In this document: positions 32,661 to 41,554 of the stretch, in pieces
How the letters are laid out: each line of letters starts with the position of its first letter
How positions within the stretch are numbered: position 1 is the first letter of the stretch
Source: Bradyrhizobium sp. SZCCT0231
GTDB lineage: Bacteria > Pseudomonadota > Alphaproteobacteria > Rhizobiales > Xanthobacteraceae
NCBI RefSeq assembly: GCF_018130245.1
Contig: NZ_JAFCKP010000022.1
Coordinates: 22,399 to 86,398 of the forward strand
Direction of reading: 5' to 3'
DNA length: 64,000 nucleotides
Notes under the pieces: generated by a model
The model's input: only the letters and a program-made list of their open reading frames with translations
Database searches by the model: none
Told to the model about the DNA's origin: nothing
Translations under genes and position numbers: made by a program

Positions 32661-34349
32661 ATGGCCGGGGAAGATCGGCGCCTCGCAGGCGGCGCGACAT
32701 TCATCGATTTCCAGACCGAACCGTCCCGCTACAAGCATTGGAGGCTGGCGGTCGAGGGCGACGTCGCGACGCTGACCATGGACGTCGACGAGAATGGCGG
32801 CCTGTTCGAGGGCTACCTGCTCAAGCTCAACTCTTACGATCTCGGCGTCGACATCGAGCTGGCCGATGCGGTCCAGCGCCTGCGTTTCGAGCATCCCGAG
32901 GTGAAGGTCGTGGTGATGCGTTCGGCCAAGAACCGCGTGTTCTGCGCCGGCGCCAACATTCGCATGCTCGCGGGCTCGACGCACGCGCATAAGGTGAACT
33001 TCTGCAAGTTCACCAATGAGACCCGCAACGGCATGGAAGATTCTTCTGAGAATTCCGGCCAGCGTTTCATCACGGTGGTGAATGGCTCCGCCGCCGGCGG
33101 CGGCTATGAGCTGGCGCTCGCGACCGATCATATCATCCTCGCCGATGATGGCTCATCCGCCGTTGCGCTGCCTGAGGTGCCGCTGCTCGCGGTGCTGCCC
33201 GGCACCGGCGGTCTCACGCGCGTCGTCGACAAGCGCAAGGTGCGCCGCGACCACGCCGATGTCTTTTGCACCATCGAGGAGGGTGTGAAGGGCAAACGCG
33301 CTGTGCAGTGGCGTCTCGTCGACGAGATCGCGCCGAATTCGAAGCTCGAGGCCAAGGTCGTCGAGCGCGCCAAGGAGTTTGCGGCGGCCTCGAAGCGCAA
33401 GGCCGGCGGCAAGGGCATTGCGCTGACGCCGCTCAAGCGCGTGATCGGCGAGACCAGCATCCATTACGGCTTCGTCACCGTCGATATCGATCGCGCCGCG
33501 CGCATTGCCACCATCTCGATCAAGGCCCCCGAAGCCACGCCGCTCGCCGACATCGACGGCATGATGGCGCAGGGAGCGTCGTTCTGGCCGCTCCAGGTCG
33601 CGCGCGAGCTCGACGACGCCATCCTGCACTTGCGCATCAACGAGCTCGAGATTGCCATGCTGGTGTTCAAGAGCCATGGCGACCGCGCCGATGTGCTCGC
33701 GTGCGATGCTTTCCTCGAAGCCAACAAGGCGCACTGGCTGGTCAACGAAATCCGTCACTACTGGAAGCGCGTGCTCAAGCGCATCGACGTCACCTCGCGC
33801 ACGCTGGTGACGCTGGTCGAGCCGGGCTCCTGCTTTGCCGGCACGCTGGCGGAGCTCGTGTTCGCCGCCGACCGCTCCTACATGCTGATCGGCACGCGTC
33901 AGGGCGACAACCGCCCGCCGCCCTCGATCGAGCTGTCCGCGATGAATTTCGGCCCGTATCCGATGAGCCATGGGCTGACGCGGCTTCAAGCGCGCTTCCA
34001 GGCCGATCCGTCCGATGTGGAGCGTGCGGAGGCAACGCTTGGCACCAGCCTCGATGCCGAGCAGGCGGAAGAGCTCGGCCTCGTCACTTTCGCGCTCGAC
34101 GACATCGACTGGGACGACGAGGTCCGCGTGTTCCTGGAGGAGCGCGCCAGCTTCTCGCCCGACAGTCTCACCGGCATGGAAGCGAGCCTGCGCTTCGTCG
34201 GCCCTGAGACGATGGAATCAAAGATCTTCGCCCGCCTCACCGCCTGGCAGAACTGGATCTTCCAGCGCCCGAACGCCGTCGGCGAGGAAGGCGCGCTGCG
34301 CCGCTACGGCAGCGGCCAGAAACCGAAATTCGATATGACGCGAGTCTAG
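32661..34349 (+). CDS. boxC: Benzoyl-CoA-dihydrodiol lyase (2,3-epoxybenzoyl-CoA dihydrolase)
   Basis: The 562-residue crotonase-superfamily enzyme hydrolyses and opens the ring of 2,3-epoxybenzoyl-CoA, releasing formate and an aldehyde-acyl-CoA. Oxyanion-hole regions are AKNRVFCAGANIRML and VNGSAAGGGYELALATD. Length (typical ~550) and ending match BoxC. The ATG follows AGGGATG. Two BoxR-like sites lie upstream and boxB follows after 101 bp. Confidence 0.93.
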   Translation: MAGEDRRLAGGATFIDFQTEPSRYKHWRLAVEGDVATLTMDVDENGGLFEGYLLKLNSYDLGVDIELADAVQRLRFEHPEVKVVVMRSAKNRVFCAGANIRMLAGSTHAHKVNFCKFTNETRNGMEDSSENSGQRFITVVNGSAAGGGYELALATDHIILADDGSSAVALPEVPLLAVLPGTGGLTRVVDKRKVRRDHADVFCTIEEGVKGKRAVQWRLVDEIAPNSKLEAKVVERAKEFAAASKRKAGGKGIALTPLKRVIGETSIHYGFVTVDIDRAARIATISIKAPEATPLADIDGMMAQGASFWPLQVARELDDAILHLRINELEIAMLVFKSHGDRADVLACDAFLEANKAHWLVNEIRHYWKRVLKRIDVTSRTLVTLVEPGSCFAGTLAELVFAADRSYMLIGTRQGDNRPPPSIELSAMNFGPYPMSHGLTRLQARFQADPSDVERAEATLGTSLDAEQAEELGLVTFALDDIDWDDEVRVFLEERASFSPDSLTGMEASLRFVGPETMESKIFARLTAWQNWIFQRPNAVGEEGALRRYGSGQKPKFDMTRV

Positions 34350-34412
34350 CGAATAGGGAGTGGCGAATGGCGAATAGGGATTTCCATTCGCTACTCGCCA
34401 TTCGCCATTCGC
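34349..34412. repeat. Palindromic repeat, family GCGAATAGGGAG (copy 1), between boxC and boxB
   Basis: GCGAATAGGGAGTGGCGAAT is mirrored by ATTCGCTACTCGCCATTCGC. Copies are at 35911-35972 and 56934-56991. Here it is inside an operon, starting on the last base of the boxC stop codon, so it may tune processing of the transcript. Confidence 0.85.
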
Positions 34413-34450
34413 GCCCTTCAAACGAGTAAGTCCCCCGCGGGAGGTCCACC

Positions 34451-35902
34451 ATGAATATGAACATCATGAACGTCGACTACTCGACCAAGATTCCCAACAA
34501 CGTCAATCTCGCCGAAGACCGCCAGGTGCTCAAGGCGCTGGAGGGCTGGCATCCCGGCTACATGGATTGGTGGAGCGACATGGGACCGGAAGGCTTCCAG
34601 GAATCGCTGGTTTACCTGCGCACCGCCTACTCCGTCGATCCGCGCGGCTGGGCCAAGTTCGACTATGTCCGCATGCCCGAATATCGCTGGGGCATCCTCC
34701 TTGCTCCTCAGGAAGAAAATCGCGTCGTTCCCTTCGGCGAACATTATGGCGAGCCGGCCTGGCAGGAAGTGCCGGGCGAGCATCGCGCCATGCTGCGCCG
34801 CCTGATCGTGATCCAGGGTGACACCGAACCGGCCTCGGTCGAGCAGCAGCGCCATCTCGGCAAGACCGCGCCCTCGCTCTACGACATGCGCAATCTGTTC
34901 CAGGTCAATGTCGAGGAAGGCCGCCATCTCTGGGCGATGGTCTACCTGCTGCAGAAATATTTCGGCCGCGACGGCCGCGAGGAAGCCGATGATTTGCTGC
35001 GCCGCCGCTCCGGCGATGCCGACGCGCCGCGCATGCTGGGCGCCTTCAACGAGGCGACGCCGGACTGGCTGTCCTTCTTCATGTTCACCTATTTCACCGA
35101 CCGCGACGGCAAGATGCAGCTGCATTCGCTGGCGCAGTCGGGCTTCGATCCGCTGTCGCGCACCTGCCGCTTCATGCTGACGGAAGAGGCGCACCACATG
35201 TTCGTCGGCGAGACCGGCATTACCCGCGTCGTGCAGCGCACCTGCGATGCGATGAAGGCGGCCGGCATCACCGATCCCACCGACATTGCGAAAGTCCGCG
35301 CGCTCGGCGTCATCGATCTTCCGACCATCCAGAAGAAGCTGAACCTGCACTACACGCTGTCGCTCGACCTGTTCGGCTCGGAAGTCTCGACCAACGCGGC
35401 CAACGCCTTCAACGCCGGCATCAAGGGCCGCTATCACGAGACCCAGATCGACGACGATCACCAGCTCAAGAACTCCACCTATCCGGTGCTCAAGCTGATC
35501 AACGGCGAGGTCAAGCTGGTCGACGAGCCGGCGCTGACCGCGCTCAACATGCGCCTGCGCGACGATTACAGCCAGGATTGCGTCAAGGGCATGCTGCGCT
35601 GGAACAAGGTGATCTCGACCGCGGGCTACGACTTCAAGCTGACGCTGCCCAACGTCGCCTTCCACCGCCACATCGGCGAGTTCAAGGACGTGCACGCGAC
35701 GCCCGACGGCATCCTGATCGACGATGCCACCTGGGCGAAGCGACGGGACGAATGGTTGCCGTCGGCCAGCGACGGCGACTTCATCACCTCCCTGATGCAG
35801 CCCGTCACCGAGATCGGCCAGTTCGCCTCCTGGATCTCGCCGCCCAAGGTCGGCATCGACAACAAGCCGGGCGATTTCGAGTACGTGAAGATCGAGTCGT
35901 GA
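34451..35902 (+). CDS. boxB: Benzoyl-CoA 2,3-epoxidase, oxygenase component B
   Basis: The 483-residue non-haem di-iron oxygenase adds an oxygen atom to benzoyl-CoA to give the 2,3-epoxide. Two ExxH iron-ligand motifs are visible, Glu156/His159 (VEEGRHLW) and Glu246/His249 (LTEEAHHMF), in a ferritin-like helical bundle. Electrons come from BoxA, which is not encoded in the window. GGGAGG precedes the ATG. Confidence 0.93.
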   Translation: MNMNIMNVDYSTKIPNNVNLAEDRQVLKALEGWHPGYMDWWSDMGPEGFQESLVYLRTAYSVDPRGWAKFDYVRMPEYRWGILLAPQEENRVVPFGEHYGEPAWQEVPGEHRAMLRRLIVIQGDTEPASVEQQRHLGKTAPSLYDMRNLFQVNVEEGRHLWAMVYLLQKYFGRDGREEADDLLRRRSGDADAPRMLGAFNEATPDWLSFFMFTYFTDRDGKMQLHSLAQSGFDPLSRTCRFMLTEEAHHMFVGETGITRVVQRTCDAMKAAGITDPTDIAKVRALGVIDLPTIQKKLNLHYTLSLDLFGSEVSTNAANAFNAGIKGRYHETQIDDDHQLKNSTYPVLKLINGEVKLVDEPALTALNMRLRDDYSQDCVKGMLRWNKVISTAGYDFKLTLPNVAFHRHIGEFKDVHATPDGILIDDATWAKRRDEWLPSASDGDFITSLMQPVTEIGQFASWISPPKVGIDNKPGDFEYVKIES

Positions 35903-35910
35903 GGTGGTTG

Positions 35911-35972
35911 GCGAATAGTGAGTGGCGAGTAGCGAAGGAGCGGCTACTCGCCATTCGCTAGTCGCCATTCGC
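35911..35972. repeat. Palindromic repeat, family GCGAATAGTGAG (copy 2)
   Basis: GCGAATAGTGAGTGGCGAGT pairs with GCTACTCGCCATTCGC and a further CCATTCGC. It lies between convergent boxB and the SDR gene. Confidence 0.8.
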
Positions 35973-35980
35973 GCGCACTG

Positions 35981-36781
35981 CTACCCCGCAATCTCCAGCC
36001 CCGCATTCGCATACACCACGCCGCCATCGACGGCGATGGTGTTGCCGACGACGTAATCGCCCGCGCGCGAGGCGAGATAGATTACGACGCCTGCCATATC
36101 CTCGTCCGTGCCGATCCGCCGCGCCGGAATGCGCTTTGCGACCTCGTCCGCATGGTCGCGCGCGGCGCGGTTCATGTCGGACTTGAACGCGCCCGGGGCG
36201 ATCGCGGTGACGTTGATGTTGTCCTTGATCAGCTTCGTCGCCATGCGCCGCGTCAGATGGATCACGGCGGCTTTGCTGGCGGCGTAGGAATAGGTCTCGC
36301 TGGGATTGACGAAGATGCCGTCGACCGAGGCAATATTGATCACCTTCGCCGGCCGCTCGGCGCTGGCTGCCGCGCGCAACGGCTTTGCCAGCGCCTTGGT
36401 CAGGAAGAACAGCGACTTGACGTTGAGGTCCATCACCTTGTCCCAGCCGCTTTCGGGGAATTCGTCGAACTCCGCGCCCCAGGCTGCGCCCGCATTGTTG
36501 ACGAGGATGTCGAGCTTCGGCTCCAGCCTGATGATTTCGCCGGCGAGCTTGTTGCAGCCTTCGACGGTGGAGATGTCGATCGGCAGCGCGATGCATTCGC
36601 CGTCATATTGCGCGGTGAGCTCTTGCGCGGTCGCCTCGCACGGTCCGGCCTTGCGCGCGGTGATGTAGACCTTTGCCGCGCCGGCGCTGAGAAATCCCGC
36701 TGCGATCATCTTGCCGATGCCGCGCGAGCCGCCGGTCACCAGCGCGACACGGCCTTTGAGCGAGAACAGATCGTTGAACAT
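35981..36781 (-). CDS. Short-chain dehydrogenase/reductase
   Basis: A 266-residue SDR. The cofactor motif TGGSRGIG, NNAG, the catalytic Ser (INIASVDG) and YAASK are all present, and the C-terminal IAVDGG is usual for classical SDRs. The basic residue after the glycine motif suggests NADP. It converges on boxB and is transcribed apart from it. The substrate is unknown; an acyl or hydroxyacyl group is possible. Confidence 0.85.
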   Translation of the reverse strand: MFNDLFSLKGRVALVTGGSRGIGKMIAAGFLSAGAAKVYITARKAGPCEATAQELTAQYDGECIALPIDISTVEGCNKLAGEIIRLEPKLDILVNNAGAAWGAEFDEFPESGWDKVMDLNVKSLFFLTKALAKPLRAAASAERPAKVINIASVDGIFVNPSETYSYAASKAAVIHLTRRMATKLIKDNINVTAIAPGAFKSDMNRAARDHADEVAKRIPARRIGTDEDMAGVVIYLASRAGDYVVGNTIAVDGGVVYANAGLEIAG

Positions 36782-36887
36782 GGTACCTCCCTTGGTTGGC
36801 GCTGGTTGTGAGCGGGGCAGGGAGGGGAGTCAAGGAAGGCTGCGATGAGATCAGAGCGGGGCACGACAGCGGCTTAACCAACCCGGT

Positions 36888-37047
36888 GTCGTCCCGGACA
36901 AGCGTAAGCGCCGATCCGGGACCCATAACCACAGGGAGTAGTTTGGCGACGACTCGTCGTTCGGTACATCTACTGATCGCGATCGATAGATTCCGCGGTA
37001 TGGGTCCCGGATCGGCGCGCGCTCAGGGCGCGCTTGTCCGGGACGAC
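36888..37047. repeat. Intergenic palindromic repeat, family GTCGTCCCGGACAAGCG (copy 2)
   Basis: The ends GTCGTCCCGGACAAGCG and CGCTTGTCCGGGACGAC are perfect inverted copies. It fills most of the gap between two minus-strand genes. Confidence 0.9.
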
Positions 37048-37064
37048 AGCGGAGCTTGGAGCGC

Positions 37065-38123
37065 CTACGCCGCCGCGATCCGGCGAAAGCCGTTCCACAT
37101 CGCGGTCGCGGCGCCCGAGGTCAGCACCGGCAGGATCCGCGTGTCCTGGTAGTTGCCATTGAGCGAGACGCGGGGCAGCGCGGTCATGTGGCCGGCATTC
37201 TCCGCGAACAGCATGCCGGGCCGTGTCGTCACCGCGGTCTTGAAGCCGGCGGATGCGGCAAGGGCGAATTCGCGCGTCCCCGCGGCCTCGCGGTCGCCAT
37301 AGGGATAGGCGAGATGCAGCACGGGGTGCTCCAGCGCCTGCTCGATCCGCGCGCGGCTCACGGCCATCTCCCGCGCGGCGATGTCTTCCGCCTGCTTGGC
37401 GAGGTTGCAATGGCTGACGCTATGCGCGCCGATCGTGACCAGCGGATCGGCGGCAAATGTCTTCACCTCGGCCCAGGACAGGCACAGGCTGCGGCACAGC
37501 GCTTCCATGTCGACGTCGTACGTCGTGCACAGCGCCCCGATCTCGCGCGCCAGGTCGTGCTCGCCCGGCAGCGCGCGCAGCCAGTCGTGCAGGCGGTCGA
37601 ACGCCGCCTGCTTCGCCGCAGTCGTCGTCGCATCGAGCCGCAGCGCGGAATTGCCGATTTGGACGTCGACCTGCTCGGCCTTGGCGATCACGGCCTCCAG
37701 CGCCGTCCACCACAATCGTCCGGTGCCCTCGGCAAAATCGCTCGCGACATAGACCGCCAGCGGCGCGTCAAATTCGCGCAGCACCGGCAGTGCGTAGTCC
37801 AGATTGTCGCGATAGCCGTCATCGAGGGTGAAGGCGGCGAAGCGGCGGTCGAACCGGCCCTGCACCAGCCGCTCATGCAGCTCGTCCATGCTGACGATGT
37901 CGATGTCGCGCGAGCGCAAATGGCACAGTGTCGCACGCAGGAATTCGGGGGTGACTTCAAGATGCCGGTTCGGCTGGAACGCGGCATTACGGGCCGGCCG
38001 CACGTGGTGCAGCATGAAAATGGCGCCGACGCCCGACAAAAGCGGGCGTAACAGGTGGTGCGCGCCGCTGAAATAGAGTGCTCCCAGCCCGGCGCGGATG
38101 ACGTTGTTACGCAGTTGTTTCAT
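37065..38123 (-). CDS. Polysaccharide deacetylase (NodB-homology) family protein
   Basis: A 352-residue NodB-fold enzyme. The catalytic and metal-binding Asp pair Asp101/Asp102 (FTLDDGYRDN), the histidines of IGAHSVSH and the AYPYGD motif are present. A short hydrophobic N-terminus suggests membrane association. It probably removes acetyl groups from an envelope sugar polymer. It is divergent from the OmpA-like gene. Confidence 0.83.
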   Translation of the reverse strand: MKQLRNNVIRAGLGALYFSGAHHLLRPLLSGVGAIFMLHHVRPARNAAFQPNRHLEVTPEFLRATLCHLRSRDIDIVSMDELHERLVQGRFDRRFAAFTLDDGYRDNLDYALPVLREFDAPLAVYVASDFAEGTGRLWWTALEAVIAKAEQVDVQIGNSALRLDATTTAAKQAAFDRLHDWLRALPGEHDLAREIGALCTTYDVDMEALCRSLCLSWAEVKTFAADPLVTIGAHSVSHCNLAKQAEDIAAREMAVSRARIEQALEHPVLHLAYPYGDREAAGTREFALAASAGFKTAVTTRPGMLFAENAGHMTALPRVSLNGNYQDTRILPVLTSGAATAMWNGFRRIAAA

Positions 38124-38287
38124 GACCGGCTGGGGGACTCTGGCATTCCGCCTTCAACTTATGGAAGAACCCTTGAAGAAAAAGTTATTCCGATTGACCG
38201 ACCCGGGCCTTCGGAACGGCACCATTTCCGGTTTGACAGCCTGCCAAGGGTTTGTTTTGTCTCCGTTTCCAGAGTTCGGGTCGTCGA

Positions 38288-39682
38288 ATGCAGAAGCTTT
38301 TCAGGTGGGCCAGCAAATGGTGGCCGGGGCTGATCCCCCTGGCCGTCATGTGGGGATTTGCGGCCTGGAATAATACCCTACCGGTCGAGGCCGATCTGTC
38401 GGCCCGCAGCTCGGCTGCGTTGAAGGATACCGTTCTGGACAAGACCCGCATCGCGGTTGATGGCCGCGACGTCGGCCTGGCCGCGGACGCCTTCTCCGAG
38501 GAGGGGCGCCGTGACGCCGTTATGGCGGTCGAAACCGTCCCCGGCGTGCGGCTGGTCGACGACCGGACGCGCCTTGTTCCTGAGGCCAAGCCCTTCGTCT
38601 GGAACGCCGAGCGCGACGTGGTGCGGGTGACGCTGTCAGGCTCCGCGCCCTTGCCGTCGATGAAGGCCCGGCTGACCGAGGCCGCCCGCAAGGAGGTCGG
38701 CGGCGTCGAGGTGGCCGACCAGATGGGGCTGGCCCGCGGCGCGCCGCCTCGGTTCGAGGCCGCCGCGATGCTGTTGCTGGATCAGATCGGCAAGCTCAAG
38801 GACGGCAAGATCACGATAACGGACACCAAGGTCAATCTGTCGGGCATGGCGCGCGAGCTCGGCGGCCGTGAGGCGATTGCGGCGGCGCTGAAGAACCTGC
38901 CGGAGGGTTTTTCGATTGCCGCCAACGAGATCAAGGCGCCGCCCTACATCTTCCAGGCCTACAAGGATCCGGTGGCGGCGACGGTGACGCTGACCGGCTA
39001 TGTTCCCGACAACAACGTCCACGCGGCGATCGCCACCAGCGCCTCGCGAAAGTTCTTCACCGAAAAGGTCGTCGACAATCTCAAGGCCAGCATCGGCGCA
39101 CCCGGCTCCTTCAGCACGGCGGTCGTCGCAGCGCTCGGCGCGCTGTCGCGGCTGTCGACCGGCACGCTCGTCGTCTCCGACCGCGAGGTGAAGCTGTCGG
39201 GCGATGCGCTCTACGAAGGAGCCGCCAACGATATCCGCGCAGGCCTCGGCAAGGACTTTCCGAAGAACTGGCAGTACAAGCCGGAAATCACCGTGAAGCC
39301 GGCGGCAGGCCCCGTCGACGGCACCGTATGCCAGCAATTGTTCTCGGAGCTCCTGACCAAGGGTAAGATCCGCTTCGCGACCAGGCGCGCGGACATCGAT
39401 CCTGATTCGGCCGGCATCCTCGATCGTCTCATCGAGACGGCGCTGCGCTGCCCCACCACCAATATCGAGGTCGCCGGGCATACCGACGCCGACGGCGAGG
39501 ACTCCTTCAATCAGGCCCTCTCGGAAAAGCGCGCGCAGGCGGTGATCGACTATCTGGTCAAGGCGGGCCTGCCCGCCAGCCGCTTCACCGCGGTCGGCCA
39601 TGGCAGCACGCAGCCCGTCGCCGGCAACGACACCGATGAGGGCAAGGCGCAGAACCGCCGCATCGAATTTCTGGTGAGGTGA
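38288..39682 (+). CDS. OmpA/MotB-domain envelope protein with BON-like repeats
   Basis: A 464-residue protein. A single hydrophobic segment near the N-terminus (WPGLIPLAVMWGFAAW) anchors it. Two or three repeats of ~70 residues (VNLSGMARELGGREAIAAAL, TLTGYVPDNNVHAAIATSAS, VKLSGDALYEGAANDIRAGL) resemble BON domains that bind membranes. The last ~110 residues are an OmpA C-terminal, peptidoglycan-binding domain (VAGHTDADG, NRRIEF). It may tie membrane and wall together. The start is the Met of MQKLFRW; its ribosome site is weak. Confidence 0.82.
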   Translation: MQKLFRWASKWWPGLIPLAVMWGFAAWNNTLPVEADLSARSSAALKDTVLDKTRIAVDGRDVGLAADAFSEEGRRDAVMAVETVPGVRLVDDRTRLVPEAKPFVWNAERDVVRVTLSGSAPLPSMKARLTEAARKEVGGVEVADQMGLARGAPPRFEAAAMLLLDQIGKLKDGKITITDTKVNLSGMARELGGREAIAAALKNLPEGFSIAANEIKAPPYIFQAYKDPVAATVTLTGYVPDNNVHAAIATSASRKFFTEKVVDNLKASIGAPGSFSTAVVAALGALSRLSTGTLVVSDREVKLSGDALYEGAANDIRAGLGKDFPKNWQYKPEITVKPAAGPVDGTVCQQLFSELLTKGKIRFATRRADIDPDSAGILDRLIETALRCPTTNIEVAGHTDADGEDSFNQALSEKRAQAVIDYLVKAGLPASRFTAVGHGSTQPVAGNDTDEGKAQNRRIEFLVR

Positions 39683-39684
39683 CG

Positions 39685-39987
39685 ATGCCCTATCTCGTCT
39701 CGTTCCATCTGGGCTGGCTGATCGGCTCGCTGCTGCTGGGCTTTTGCATGGGCTGGATCTCGGTGGTCCAGCGCGGCAACGGCACCTCGAAGGTCACCGC
39801 GCGGTGGCTCGCTGCGCTTGCCGCGGGTCTGGTTGCCGCTTCGCTCACCCATGTGGTGCCCGGTCGTTTCGGCTATTGGCTCGACCTCGGCCTGATCATG
39901 TCCGCGTGCTACCTCGTCGGCTGCACCGTCGGCGCCTGGTTGCGCGACCGGGTGGTCTCGCGCACCGCGCCGCCAGCCGCTGTGTGA
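39685..39987 (+). CDS. Small membrane protein coupled to the OmpA-like gene
   Basis: A 100-residue protein with three hydrophobic helices ([52 protein letters not shown]). It starts 2 bp after the OmpA-like stop, so the two form a unit. The function is not recognised; it may be an inner-membrane partner. Confidence 0.7.
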   Translation: MPYLVSFHLGWLIGSLLLGFCMGWISVVQRGNGTSKVTARWLAALAAGLVAASLTHVVPGRFGYWLDLGLIMSACYLVGCTVGAWLRDRVVSRTAPPAAV

Positions 39988-40437
39988 TGTTGCCGTGCAC
40001 CCTCACTCGATGGACGGGTGCGCGTCCGCCGCGGCCCTTTGGCGCATCGGAAACCCGCGACCGGCCGCTTCGGTCACCCCTCTTTCAACAGGCAGGGGTG
40101 CCCCATAGATTGACGTCGGCTTAAGTCGTGACGGAACATTGTGCCGTCGAAATCATCAAAACTTCATGGCGTCTGCGCAGGATTGCCATGGAGATTCGCG
40201 TCAGCCTTGCCGCCGAAAGCGCCAAACCGTGCATCAGGAGCCGTAACCCTGCCTAAAATATTGAAGGCACGTGTTTTTGTTCGAATTGGCGAATTCCACT
40301 TCGCCCGAAAACGCGCTACTGGAGGGGCAGGGGGCATGCGCGATGCCGGAGCCGGCGGTGAGGGGCCGTCGCGTGCCTGTGCGTCGTTCGCCTGTTCGCC
40401 GGCCGTCCTGGCCGCCGAAGCGTTGTTCGAGGTCTAG
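39988..40437. other. 450-bp gap with a possible 33-codon leader peptide
   Basis: A short frame from ATG 40336 (MRDAGAGGEG..., ending EALFEV) is preceded by GGAGGGGCAGG. It stops with TAG immediately before the ATG of the next gene, in the same frame. It may be a coupling leader. ACCCCT...AGGGGT near 40077-40100 is a weak dyad. Nothing else was recognised. Confidence 0.35.
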
Positions 40438-41493
40438 ATGCTGGAAGCCATACGCAGGGCGATGACGTTTCTGCGCCAGAAGCAAATCCTGCATAAGCTT
40501 GGAGTTGTGATCAGCATCGCGGTCATCGGTATCGCTTGCTATGTGCTCTACCACATGCTGCGCGGCATCGATTTCAACGAGGTCCTCGAAGCGATCAAGA
40601 GCACCGAGCCGAGCCAGATTGCGATGGCCGCGCTGTTCGTGGCCGCCGGCTATTTCACCCTGACCTTCTACGACCTGTTCGCCACGCGCGCGATCGGTCA
40701 TGCCCACGTGCCCTATCGCATCAACGCGCTCGCGGCCTTCACCAGCTATTCGATCGGCCACAATGTCGGCGCCAGCGTCTTCACCGGCGGCGCGGTGCGC
40801 TACCGCATCTATTCGGCCTATGGGCTGAACGCGATCGACGTCGCAAAAATCTGCTTCCTCGCCGGCCTGACCTTCTGGCTGGGCAATGCCGCCGTGCTCG
40901 GCCTCGGCATCTCCTACCATCCGGAGGCCGCGGCCGCGGTCGACCAGCTGCCGCCCTGGCTGAACCGGACGCTGGCGCTGATGATCATCATGGCGCTGGT
41001 CGGTTACGTGGTCTGGGTCTGGACCCAGCCGCGGGTCGTCGGTCGCGGTCCCTGGACCGTGGTGCTGCCGGGCGGGCCGCTGACGCTGCTCCAGATCGCG
41101 ATCGGGATCGTCGACCTCGGCTTCTGCGCCCTGGCAATGTACGTGCTGGTCCCGGACGAGCCCAATCTCGGCTTCGTCGTGGTCGCGGTGATCTTCGTCT
41201 CGGCGACCCTGCTCGGCTTCGCCAGCCATTCGCCCGGGGGCCTCGGCGTATTCGACGCCGCCATGCTGGTCGGCCTCTGGCAGATGGACCGGGAGGAGCT
41301 CCTCGGCGGCATGCTCCTGTTCCGCGTCCTCTATTATCTGTCTCCTTTCGTCCTATCTGTAATCTTGCTGACGTTTCGCGAAGTTATCATCGGCGCGCGA
41401 TCGAAGCGCTTGCAGCAGGCGGCGCTCAAGCTGGACCCCGGCCCGGCGCCCGAAGCCGCCTATGTGAGAGAGCGCAGCGACAGCGGCGCCTGA
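40438..41493 (+). CDS. Integral membrane protein, UPF0104/lysylphosphatidylglycerol-flippase-like
   Basis: A 351-residue protein with about eight membrane segments. TSYSIGHNVGASVFTGGAVR and GFASHSPGGLGVFDAAMLV are the conserved blocks of the flippase half of MprF-like proteins. It lacks the synthase domain. It may move a lipid across the inner membrane. The ATG directly follows an in-frame TAG, and the ribosome site must lie within the preceding GAGGTC. Confidence 0.75.
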   Translation: MLEAIRRAMTFLRQKQILHKLGVVISIAVIGIACYVLYHMLRGIDFNEVLEAIKSTEPSQIAMAALFVAAGYFTLTFYDLFATRAIGHAHVPYRINALAAFTSYSIGHNVGASVFTGGAVRYRIYSAYGLNAIDVAKICFLAGLTFWLGNAAVLGLGISYHPEAAAAVDQLPPWLNRTLALMIIMALVGYVVWVWTQPRVVGRGPWTVVLPGGPLTLLQIAIGIVDLGFCALAMYVLVPDEPNLGFVVVAVIFVSATLLGFASHSPGGLGVFDAAMLVGLWQMDREELLGGMLLFRVLYYLSPFVLSVILLTFREVIIGARSKRLQQAALKLDPGPAPEAAYVRERSDSGA

Positions 41494-41505
41494 CCGGTGC
41501 CAGGC

Positions 41506-41534
41506 CCTTAAGACAAGGTCCTTAGGACAAGTCC
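41506..41534. repeat. Tandem direct repeat before phoR
   Basis: CCTTAAGACAAGGTC is followed at once by CCTTAGGACAAGTCC, two near-identical 14-15-bp units. They lie 20-50 bp before the phoR start and may be a binding site or a slippage product. Confidence 0.5.
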
Positions 41535-41554
41535 CCCAGGAGAAGCCCGCCCCG

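Noticed and set aside
34418-35968. Long minus frame opposite boxB
   Set aside because: Mirror of boxB codon bias; boxB has clear di-iron motifs.
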